NCBI GenBank assembly: GCA_017427415.1
Contig: JAFRSU010000078.1
Span: 1 to 64,000, forward strand
Reading direction: 5' to 3'
Length of the DNA stretch: 64,000 bases
Source of the DNA: Lachnospiraceae bacterium
Lineage (GTDB): Bacteria > Bacillota > Clostridia > Lachnospirales > Lachnospiraceae
Of the stretch, positions 57,307-64,000 are shown piece by piece. A program made the position numbers and the translations under genes. Positions within the stretch are counted from its first letter, which is position 1. Each line of letters opens with the position of its first letter. Below the pieces are notes generated by a model. The model made no database searches. It worked only from the letters and a program-made list of their open reading frames with translations, and had not been told where the DNA came from.

Positions 57307-58038
57307 ATGAGAAGTTTTTTGGTAGCTCTGGTTATGTTCCTTTTTTTGGTAGGAACATTCCCTATATATCTGATAACCCTGATAGTAAGGCTTTTCAGTA
57401 AAAGGGCTTGCGCAAGGTTTTCACAAAGTTTTGTCAATGCGGCATTCAGGTTCCTTATGTGGATAGCCGGTGCCAAGATCACGGTACTCGGGCAGGAAAA
57501 CATACCGAAGGACCGGGCGGTACTCTATGTATCAAACCATAGAAGCTATGCCGACATCCCTCTCGGATATATGACAGTAGCCGGACTTACCGGATTCATA
57601 GCTAAGAAGGAAGTTAAGAAGTTCCCCATACTTTCGCTTTGGATGCAAAACATGACCTGCCTCTTCTTAGACAGGGATGACCTTAGACAGGGCCTTAAGA
57701 CCATCCTTACAGCTGTTGATAATGTAAAGGACGGATACTCGATATTCATCATGCCTGAGGGCACACGTAACCATGAAGATGAGATGCTTCCGTTTAAAGA
57801 GGGCAGCTTCAAGGTGGCCGAAAAGTCAGGATGTCCCGTAGTACCTGTAGCGATATCGAATACGGATGCACTCTACGAGCTTCACAGACCTTGGGTAAAG
57901 AAAGCCAAAGTAGTGATCCATTACGGTGAACCGGTACTTACGGAAGGTATGGACAGGGATGCCAAGAAGGCACTTGCAGGCCGTGTACAAGGCCTTATCA
58001 AAGAAATGTTGGACGAGGATAAAAAGTTAATATCATAA
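57307..58038 (+). CDS. 1-acyl-sn-glycerol-3-phosphate acyltransferase-like (PlsC family)
   Basis: 243 residues. One N-terminal membrane segment (FLVALVMFLFLVGTFPIYLITLIV), then the acyltransferase domain with HX4D motif NHRSYADIP, FLDRDDLRQG, and PEGTRNHEDEMLPFKEG, the glycerol-phosphate-binding block. Makes phosphatidic acid or a related lipid at the inner membrane face. ATG 57307 with TTGGAGGAAT upstream is chosen over ATG 57277. Confidence 0.93.
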   Translation: MRSFLVALVMFLFLVGTFPIYLITLIVRLFSKRACARFSQSFVNAAFRFLMWIAGAKITVLGQENIPKDRAVLYVSNHRSYADIPLGYMTVAGLTGFIAKKEVKKFPILSLWMQNMTCLFLDRDDLRQGLKTILTAVDNVKDGYSIFIMPEGTRNHEDEMLPFKEGSFKVAEKSGCPVVPVAISNTDALYELHRPWVKKAKVVIHYGEPVLTEGMDRDAKKALAGRVQGLIKEMLDEDKKLIS

Positions 58039-58046
58039 TGAAAACT

Positions 58047-58077
58047 ACACCGGAGGATAATTCTTCCGGTGTTTTTT
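58047..58077 (+). terminator. Terminator of the PlsC-like gene
   Basis: ACACCGGA (58047-58054) with TCCGGTGT (58065-58072), then TTTTTT. Confidence 0.9.
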
Positions 58078-58224
58078 AGAAAAAGCGTTACGGACTACTT
58101 GAAAGTTTTTCGGTTTAAGTGTAAGATATATATGTAAAAATATGTCCCGGAAATCTGACGGTAGAATCAGAAGAATTTAGAACAAAAAGAAAACGGTCCC
58201 AAAGACCGGTAAGAGGAGAAGAAA

Positions 58225-58635
58225 ATGGATAATTGTATTTTTTGTATGATAATAGACGGTAAGATCCCGTCCACAACAGTATATGAGGATGAAGATTTTA
58301 AAGCAATCATGGATATATCACCTGCAGCAAAGGGACATGTGCTCGTATTACCTAAGAAGCACTGTGCAGACCTGCTTTCCATCGATAAGGAAGTAGCATC
58401 AAAAGCTCTTATAGTAGCATCAAAGATCGCGAATGCCCAGAAAAAGGCATTAAACTGCGATGGAATCAACCTGCTCCAGAACTCCGGAGAAGCAGCATGG
58501 CAGTCGGTATTCCACCTTCACATCCACCTCATCCCCAGATACAAGGATGACAATGTTCAGATGCCCTGGACACATGTGACATATGCAGACGGAGAAGCAG
58601 CAGAGTACGCTGAGAAGATTAAGGCTTGTCTATAA
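58225..58635 (+). CDS. HIT family nucleotide-binding protein
   Basis: 136 residues. CIFCMIIDGKIPSTTVYEDED at the start, GHVLVLPKKHCADLL, and the histidine triad HLHIHLIPRY mark the HIT (Hint-like) branch, nucleoside phosphoramidase or hydrolase enzymes; CxxC may bind zinc. AGAGGAGAAG lies 5 bases before the ATG. 12 bases upstream of murI, probably co-transcribed. Confidence 0.93.
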   Translation: MDNCIFCMIIDGKIPSTTVYEDEDFKAIMDISPAAKGHVLVLPKKHCADLLSIDKEVASKALIVASKIANAQKKALNCDGINLLQNSGEAAWQSVFHLHIHLIPRYKDDNVQMPWTHVTYADGEAAEYAEKIKACL

Positions 58636-58647
58636 AAGGAGAATGAC

Positions 58648-59460
58648 ATGGCTTCGAACGCTCCCATAGGGGTATTTGATTCGGGTATAGGCGGTACTAC
58701 GGTAGTAAAAGAACTGATAGCGAGCCTTCCGAACGAAAAGATCATATACTACGGAGATACCGCCCGGGTTCCGTACGGTAATAAATCGAAAGAGACCATC
58801 ATAACATATTCGAGGCAGATAGCGAAATTCCTTTTGGAAAAAGAGGTAAAGGCCATCGTTATCGCCTGCAATACCGCGAGCGCTGTGGCGTTGGAGACCT
58901 TAAGGCACGAGCTCCCTGTCCCCGTGATAGGTGTGGTAAAGCCCGGTGCAAAGGCAGCAGCAGAGGCTACGAAAAACAACAAGATAGGCGTTATAGCCAC
59001 CAGGGCTACGGTCAATAGCGGTATATATGAGGAATTCCTTAAAAAGACCGACCCCAAGATAAAGGTATATAAGCAGGCGTGTCCTCTCTTTGTACCTCTT
59101 GTAGAGGAAGGCTGGATAGATGATGATGTGACACGCAGCATTATCCACAGGTACTTAGACGGTCTTCTTAAGAAAAACATAGATGCCCTGATACTCGGAT
59201 GCACACACTATCCCCTTCTTGCCGAAGAGATAGGTAAGGTCTCGGGAGAAAAGGTAAAGCTTGTAAATCCCGCATTTGAATGTGCCAGGGAATTCAGATA
59301 TGTATTAGAGGAAAATGATATTCTCTGCGAAGAAGAAAATACTCACGAAAATGAGTTTTATGTAAGTGACGACCCGGCATCCTTCGCCAAGTTTGCCAAC
59401 TCGATCTTAGGCGATGGCAGCGTAAAGGCGGAAAAAGTATTTATCAAGAATTTTGATTAA
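58648..59460 (+). CDS. murI: Glutamate racemase
   Basis: 270 residues, full length. Makes D-glutamate for peptidoglycan. IGVFDSGIGGTTVVKELI at the start, YYGDTARVPYG, the first catalytic Cys in VIACNTASAVAL and the second in LGCTHYPLL. AAAGGAG lies 7 bases before the ATG. Confidence 0.96.
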   Translation: MASNAPIGVFDSGIGGTTVVKELIASLPNEKIIYYGDTARVPYGNKSKETIITYSRQIAKFLLEKEVKAIVIACNTASAVALETLRHELPVPVIGVVKPGAKAAAEATKNNKIGVIATRATVNSGIYEEFLKKTDPKIKVYKQACPLFVPLVEEGWIDDDVTRSIIHRYLDGLLKKNIDALILGCTHYPLLAEEIGKVSGEKVKLVNPAFECAREFRYVLEENDILCEEENTHENEFYVSDDPASFAKFANSILGDGSVKAEKVFIKNFD

Positions 59461-59527
59461 CCTCTAAGATGAGAAAAAAAAGTAACAGACACCCGTATAT
59501 ATTTAGGATTAAAGGAAAAAGCACCGT

Positions 59528-61510
59528 ATGAAACTGACGATTGACAATTACAAACCACTTTACGAAGCAGATCCCGCACACTGGGCAGAAATGTCGGTGG
59601 AAGCCAAGTTTGACTACCTGACTGATGAGATCAAAAAAGGCAATAATGATGCCCGTTTCCATCTTTCCCTTCAGGTGACCAAACAGAATTTCAAATCCAT
59701 ACCTTCTGAAAAGCTTATCGCCTGGTGTCACAAGATGCCATATGCGAACCTCCCCATAGCAAGCCTTTTTTTAGGGTTCTGTTATGAGTGTGGATACGGT
59801 GTTCAGCAGGACTACGTAAAAGCTCTGTCCTGCTATGAAAACGCCAACCAGAAGGGAAGTATCGACTCTCTGTACTACTTAGGAGAGATGTACCGTTTGG
59901 GTATGGGTACTCCTGTCAATTATCAGAAGGCGGCTGCATATCTTACGGACACGGTAAAATACGATACAAGTAATCCCAAAGCTTTGGTAAGCCTTGCCCT
60001 TTTGTACATGGAAGGAAACGGAGTAGAAGAAAATCAGGATAAAGCCTTAGAGCTTATGACCGAGGCAAATATCTTAAACGATCTTTCATCCTACTACTAT
60101 ATGGGAGTTCTCCGCGAGAAGAGGGGCGAGTGTTCGGAGGCTGTAAAGTATTACAGGAACGCACACAAATTTTCGGACGTATCGGAGGAGCACGCACTTG
60201 CGGCATACCGCTTAGGTGTGATATATGAGGAAGGACAGGGCATTATCCATGATGATTCCAAGTCCTTTGTATACTACCTGGAGGCAGCTCAGAAGGGTAT
60301 AGTTGATGCACAGTACAGAGTGGCTACTTTCTTCGAGAACGGACGCGGTACCGATACCGACAGACGTAAAGCAAGAACCTGGTACATCAAGGCTGCCATG
60401 GGCGGCAACCCCAAGGCACAGCTGTATCTTGGTGAGATGTATGAGGACGGATTCCTTGAGGAAAATATAAAGCCTAATATCGATGCGGCATTTTCATGGT
60501 ATATAAGGGCAGCTATAGCAGGAGAGCAGGCAGCTTCGGAAAAGGCAGAATATATCCTGTCACACGGCTACAACGTGCATATGGATATAGGAGAGGCTCT
60601 AGACTGGCTCAGGCGTTCTGCTGCCAATGGGAACCAGGGGGCCATCGAGGAGCTTGAAAGATTAAAGAAGGTCAATGCCATAGATGAAAAGAGCGACATC
60701 CAGACGACAGACGGCAGCCATTCTGCAATGGCCGACCTGGATGAGCTTATCGGTATGGAGACCATCAAGAAGGACGTAAGAGAGCTTATCAATCTGGTAA
60801 AGATGCAGAAGCTAAGACGTGAAAAAGGCATGAAATCCCTGCCTGTATCCCTTCACATGGTATTCACCGGTAACCCCGGTACAGGTAAGACCACCGTGGC
60901 CAGGATCATGGCTGACATATACAGGGAAATCGGCGTACTTTCCAAGGGCCAGCTGGTAGAAGTAGACCGTGCGGGCTTAGTAGCAGGCTATGTAGGCCAG
61001 ACAGCCATCAAGACTCAGGAAAAGATAGATGAGGCAAACGGCGGCATCCTCTTCATAGACGAGGCATATACCCTGGCTAAGAAGGGCAATGACTACGGAC
61101 AGGAAGCTATAGACACGCTCATAAACCTCATGGAAAAGAGAAGGGACAACTTCATAGTCATAGTAGCAGGCTATCCCGACCTTATGAAGGAGTTCATCAA
61201 CTCCAATCCCGGTCTAAAGTCCAGGTTTAACAAGTATATCCACTTCCCGGACTACTCATCCGAAGAGCTGGTACAGATATTCATGTCCCTGTGTGACAAG
61301 TATGAGTACCGATTAACAGACGAAGCAGCCAAGGTGATCCGCGAGAAGATAGAGAATCACGTAAAGAATAAGAATGAGCAGTTCTCAAACGGCCGTGATA
61401 TCAGAAACATGTTTGAGACCATCATCTCCAACCAGGCATCACGTGTCATGACCGACGAAAACATCTCTGATGAGGAGCTCATGACCATCAATGAAACGGA
61501 TATAGGATAA
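59528..61510 (+). CDS. Sel1-repeat protein fused to CbbX/SpoVK-like AAA+ ATPase
   Basis: 660 residues. The first ~385 residues hold about eight Sel1-type repeats (YYLGEMYRLGMGTPVNYQKA, AYRLGVIYEEGQGI, AQYRVATFFENGRGTDTDRR, AQLYLGEMYEDG). From ~400 the AAA+ module follows: MVFTGNPGTGKTTVARIMA (Walker A), AGYVGQTAIKTQ, GILFIDEAYTLA (Walker B), VIVAGYPDLM and LKSRFNKYI. It is close in sequence style to the ATPase at 19380, with different N-terminal parts. Sel1 repeats would recruit partners. Single gene, weak AAAGGAAAAAG ribosome site. Confidence 0.88.
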   Translation: MKLTIDNYKPLYEADPAHWAEMSVEAKFDYLTDEIKKGNNDARFHLSLQVTKQNFKSIPSEKLIAWCHKMPYANLPIASLFLGFCYECGYGVQQDYVKALSCYENANQKGSIDSLYYLGEMYRLGMGTPVNYQKAAAYLTDTVKYDTSNPKALVSLALLYMEGNGVEENQDKALELMTEANILNDLSSYYYMGVLREKRGECSEAVKYYRNAHKFSDVSEEHALAAYRLGVIYEEGQGIIHDDSKSFVYYLEAAQKGIVDAQYRVATFFENGRGTDTDRRKARTWYIKAAMGGNPKAQLYLGEMYEDGFLEENIKPNIDAAFSWYIRAAIAGEQAASEKAEYILSHGYNVHMDIGEALDWLRRSAANGNQGAIEELERLKKVNAIDEKSDIQTTDGSHSAMADLDELIGMETIKKDVRELINLVKMQKLRREKGMKSLPVSLHMVFTGNPGTGKTTVARIMADIYREIGVLSKGQLVEVDRAGLVAGYVGQTAIKTQEKIDEANGGILFIDEAYTLAKKGNDYGQEAIDTLINLMEKRRDNFIVIVAGYPDLMKEFINSNPGLKSRFNKYIHFPDYSSEELVQIFMSLCDKYEYRLTDEAAKVIREKIENHVKNKNEQFSNGRDIRNMFETIISNQASRVMTDENISDEELMTINETDIG

Positions 61511-61548
61511 CAAAATGTGACATAAACGGTACAGGATATTTAAGAATC

Positions 61549-61606
61549 GCTACTATTATAGCAATAATTGACAAATATCATAAGTATTGCTATAATAGTA
61601 GCAATA
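61549..61606 (+). promoter_or_regulatory. hipBA promoter with two GCTA-N6-TAGC operators
   Basis: TTGACA (61568-61573), 17-bp spacer, TATAAT (61591-61596): a perfect promoter. Dyads GCTA-CTATTA-TAGC (61549-61562) and GCTA-TAATAG-TAGC (61589-61602) lie 40 bases apart, the second covering the -10; they are also inverted repeats of each other over 18 bases. They are the expected binding sites for HipB autorepression. Confidence 0.85.
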
Positions 61607-61638
61607 TTTATATTGTGGAGAGATATAGGACTGAATAT

Positions 61639-61914
61639 ATGGAATACTTATGGGACACTCCGTCAGATATTATGATTAGATTGTCAGACAGATTAAAAAA
61701 AATACGTAAGCGAAAGAAGATTACGCAAAAGCAGCTTGCGGGCAGAAGTAACGTAAGTTATGCAACGATACGCAAATTTGAGGAAACAGGGCAGATATCT
61801 TTGGAGTCATTCATAAAAATATGTATGGAACTTGGGGTTATTTCAGAAATAAATGAACTTTTTAAACAACCGGTTTATAGCAGCATAGAGGAGGTTGTGA
61901 ATGACGGGACGTAA
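61639..61914 (+). CDS. hipB: HipB-like antitoxin, XRE-family repressor
   Basis: 91 residues from ATG 61639. LSDRLKKIRKRKKITQKQLAGRSNVSYATIRKFEETGQISLESFIKICMELG is a Cro/C1 helix-turn-helix. It should neutralise the HipA kinase and repress the operon. The frame also starts at GTG 61615, which has no ribosome site and lies only ~12 bases from the transcription start; ATG 61639 with AGGA upstream is preferred. Overlaps hipA by 14 bases. Confidence 0.85.
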   Translation: MEYLWDTPSDIMIRLSDRLKKIRKRKKITQKQLAGRSNVSYATIRKFEETGQISLESFIKICMELGVISEINELFKQPVYSSIEEVVNDGT

Positions 61915-63100
61915 AATTCTGGAGGTATATTATCACGGAAAATCAGTCGGAAAACTGGCAGAGATGCCTGATAAAAGAATTGCATTTCAATATGATATCG
62001 GTTGGGTTCGACAGGGATTTCCTATAAGTCCGTTCTCATTACCTCTTAAGGAAGATGTTTTTATACCGCCAAACTCTTCTCGGGAGGTTTTTAACGGATT
62101 ATTTGGTGTATTTGCTGATAGTCTTCCTGATAGTTGGGGTGAGCTTTTGCTTGACAGGTATCTTGAGTCCTTGGGCATAAAAAGAGAAGATATAAGTACA
62201 CTGGACAGACTTGCATATGTCGGGAGTTCAGGCATGGGTGCTTTGGAGTATATACCTTCGAAGGAAGCAGAGCTTGATATAACTACAGCCGGACTTGATT
62301 TCGACAAAGTCGCTAAGGAGTGTAAAAAAATATTATCCTCAAAAACATCCGATCAACTTGATCTGCTCTACAAAATGGCCGGATCAAGCGGTGGAACGCG
62401 TCCAAAGATTTTATTATCCGAGGAAGGTAAGGAGTATATAATAAAATTTCCGGCAAAAAAAGATCCGTCTATAAGTGGAAAAAGAGAGTATGATTATTAC
62501 ATTACCGCCGGGGAATGCGGGATTGTTATGTCGGATTCTTTTTTGATTCCATCTGCAGAATGTGAAGGGTACTTTAAAACCGAGAGATTTGATAGAAAGG
62601 GTAATAATAAGGTTTTCAGCATAACATTTGCGGCTCTTTTAGAAGCTGATTTTCGAGCACCTTCTTGTGAATATGAGACATATTTCAGGCTTGTAAGAGT
62701 CCTTACCAAAGATAATCGTAAGGATAAGGAGCAGTTGTTTAAGATTATGTGCTTTAATATTCTAACTCATAATTTGGATGATCATACAAAGAATTTTTCT
62801 TTTACATACACAAACGAAAGCGGTTGGCGTCTGGCTCCGGCATATGACTTAACATACAGTGATACTTACTGGGGTGAGCACACGACGTCAGTAAACGGAA
62901 AAGGAAAAGATATTTCCAAAGATGATCTGATAAAGATAGGGGTGGATGCAGGTCTGCCTAAGCTATTCTGTGAAAAAAGTTATGAAGAAATATACATTAA
63001 GACAAGGGTATTGGAGAACTATCTGGATATTTCAACGCAGAAAAGGAGACGAAGGACCGATATTAAAAAACAGGTTGAAGACCTTAAGAAACAATTATAG
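61901..63100 (+). CDS. hipA: HipA-like serine/threonine kinase toxin
   Basis: 399 residues. N-terminal HipA_N region (FPISPFSLPLKEDVF, FNGLFGVFADSLPDSWGELLLDRYL) and C-terminal kinase: SSGGTRPK (162-169, P-loop region), catalytic HNLDDHTKN (290-298) and metal-binding YDLTYS (Asp316). HipA kinases phosphorylate aminoacyl-tRNA synthetases such as GltX and slow growth; target here unknown. All catalytic residues seem present, so it is probably active. Ribosome site AGGAGG lies within hipB. Confidence 0.9.
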   Translation: MTGRKILEVYYHGKSVGKLAEMPDKRIAFQYDIGWVRQGFPISPFSLPLKEDVFIPPNSSREVFNGLFGVFADSLPDSWGELLLDRYLESLGIKREDISTLDRLAYVGSSGMGALEYIPSKEAELDITTAGLDFDKVAKECKKILSSKTSDQLDLLYKMAGSSGGTRPKILLSEEGKEYIIKFPAKKDPSISGKREYDYYITAGECGIVMSDSFLIPSAECEGYFKTERFDRKGNNKVFSITFAALLEADFRAPSCEYETYFRLVRVLTKDNRKDKEQLFKIMCFNILTHNLDDHTKNFSFTYTNESGWRLAPAYDLTYSDTYWGEHTTSVNGKGKDISKDDLIKIGVDAGLPKLFCEKSYEEIYIKTRVLENYLDISTQKRRRRTDIKKQVEDLKKQL

Positions 63101-63140
63101 CGGAGAAAGAGTTTTATCGACAAAAACTATTAGGAGAAAA

Positions 63141-63168
63141 TCAATCAGAGGGACGGTTCTCTGATTGA
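63141..63168. repeat. GGGACGGTTCTC repeat, third copy with different arms
   Basis: Core GAGGGACGGTTCTC flanked by TCAATCA and TGATTGA, which pair. The core equals that of the copies at 48623-48742, but the arms are different and still complementary. Confidence 0.7.
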
Positions 63169-63172
63169 AACA

Positions 63173-63207
63173 AATGTGCCAATGGCGAGGGTTACCATTG
63201 GCACATT
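63173..63207. terminator. Bidirectional terminator between hipA and serpin genes
   Basis: AATGTGCCAATGG (63173-63185) pairs with CCATTGGCACATT (63195-63207) over 13 bases; T-rich on both outer sides. Confidence 0.75.
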
Positions 63208-63213
63208 GTTAAT

Positions 63214-64000
63214 TTACGGATTTTCTACTACTCCGACAAATACAGGATATTCCTGGTTGGTATTAATCACAAATATAAATGGTCTGTCCAGGACAAAATC
63301 TATTATTTCTTTAGGTGGTTCAGTGGCTCCTACCACAGGTAAAGGGGTATAAGCTACTGCCTTTATACCTTCCTCATCGGCTATTACGCGGACATCATGA
63401 GAGATTTTTCCTATATAAGCGTCAAAGGTATCGGCCGGATTTTCTGTCAGGGTTGAAAAATCGGCTTTTGCAGGGTCAAAAGCATCTGTTATACCAAGTT
63501 TTGTCAGACTATCGTTTAAAACAAGCTCCGAACCCACATCAAATTTAGGGATGGAGTAATTAATCCTGAGCGTCCGGTTCTGATCATACGCAAAAGTATT
63601 TTCTATAAGACTCATCACATCAGAGTCACTAAGAAGTTCATTTACATCCACACCCTCGTCCGGGAGGATGAACAGCACATTACTGTTGGTTGCTCCTTCG
63701 AAGTAAAGCCTGGCGGCACCGAATTTTTCACCCCAGAAGTAAGTACCGGTATCGGTCCTGTTCATAAAGTCACATTCGTAATCTTTGTTAAATGCGTGAA
63801 AGAGCTGTCTGGTGTTATTTTCGGGCTTAAATTTGACGGACCATTTTGCTCCGAAAAATATGGTGGTGGCAATGTCTATTATGTCCCGTTCGTTTAATGT
63901 CAGCTTTTTTACTTGTTCTCCAAGCAGTCCGCCGGTCTGTTCGTTCAACCAGTTTTGGTAAGCCTGTACATAGCCGTCCGACCCCATTTCTCCTGAAAAC
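63214..64000 (-). CDS. Serpin family protease inhibitor, 5' end beyond window
   Basis: At least 257 residues of the C-terminal two-thirds of a serpin; the frame is open through 64000 (SGE before Met), and serpins have ~370-420 residues, so the start lies outside. Typical blocks: YQNWLNEQTGG, IDIATTIFFGAKWSVKF, YSIPKFDVGSELVLNDSLTKLGITDAFDPAKADFSTL, the hinge VIADEEGIKAVAYTPL and the C-terminal DRPFIFVINTN...PVFVGVVENP. The reactive loop runs about VAYTPLPVVGATEPPKE; hinge small-residue run is less Ala-rich than in strong inhibitors. Probably secreted, since gut bacteria export serpins. Confidence 0.88.
   Translation of the reverse strand, partial: FSGEMGSDGYVQAYQNWLNEQTGGLLGEQVKKLTLNERDIIDIATTIFFGAKWSVKFKPENNTRQLFHAFNKDYECDFMNRTDTGTYFWGEKFGAARLYFEGATNSNVLFILPDEGVDVNELLSDSDVMSLIENTFAYDQNRTLRINYSIPKFDVGSELVLNDSLTKLGITDAFDPAKADFSTLTENPADTFDAYIGKISHDVRVIADEEGIKAVAYTPLPVVGATEPPKEIIDFVLDRPFIFVINTNQEYPVFVGVVENP

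Noticed and set aside
57186-57401. 71-codon ORF before the PlsC-like gene
   Set aside because: No ribosome site and it overlaps the well-supported PlsC-like gene in another frame.

Overview
The window reads as chromosomal DNA of an anaerobic low-to-mid-GC Firmicute, most likely a Lachnospiraceae (Butyrivibrio/Roseburia-like). The reasons are A/T-rich promoters with strong AGGAGG-type ribosome sites, rubrerythrin, a Clostridia-type intergenic repeat (core GGGACGGTTCTC), Ig-like and Cys-rich surface proteins, and the rpsF-ssb-rpsR order. Genus is inference; no rRNA is present.

Layout. 1-5000: two ABC exporters and an XRE/TPR regulator. 5.3-12.7 kb: flotillin, an [FeFe]-hydrogenase-like/GGDEF/EAL fusion, a membrane-anchored transglutaminase-like protein and reverse rubrerythrin. 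13-18.3 kb: a three-gene operon of two ABC exporters, each with an extra N-terminal domain and a zinc ribbon, flanking a DUF1854 protein. 18.5-24.3 kb: tRNA-Leu(CAG), a PspC protein, a CbbX-like AAA+ ATPase, a YbjN-like protein, an Ig-like surface protein and Lgt.

24.4-35.1 kb is an AT-rich island inserted in the 3' end of tRNA-Leu(AAG). Three copies of the tRNA 3' end (24413-24453, 27342-27372, 35033-35073) and TTGCGACAC repeats next to each copy suggest two elements in tandem. The left one is decayed: N-terminally truncated integrase, DUF1016 nuclease, a type III methylase stub and a deleted small gene. The right one carries two closely related c-di-GMP-I (GEMM) riboswitches, each followed by a terminator. 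They precede zinc-ribbon membrane proteins, a small HTH protein, a pair of large unknown ORFs that join through an A AAA AAG site into one PH-like/RCC1-like/zinc-ribbon protein, and a HEPN protein with an R-x4-H motif. This is the best candidate for an undescribed system in the window.

35.1-64 kb is mostly housekeeping: inorganic pyrophosphatase, a cytidylate-kinase-like protein, MATE exporter, a MacB-type ABC/surface-protein operon with a triple-hairpin leader, a NusG-II protein and a Gx transporter, surface proteins, rpsF-ssb-rpsR, a methyltransferase, deoB, dtd, murG, plsC-like, HIT, murI, a Sel1/AAA+ protein, a hipBA toxin-antitoxin pair with a clear double operator, and the 3' part of a serpin gene cut by the right edge.

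Limits: all family calls are from motif reading by eye, without database searches. RNA structures were paired by hand. Start codons were shifted from the longest frame where a ribosome site or promoter made another start clearly better.
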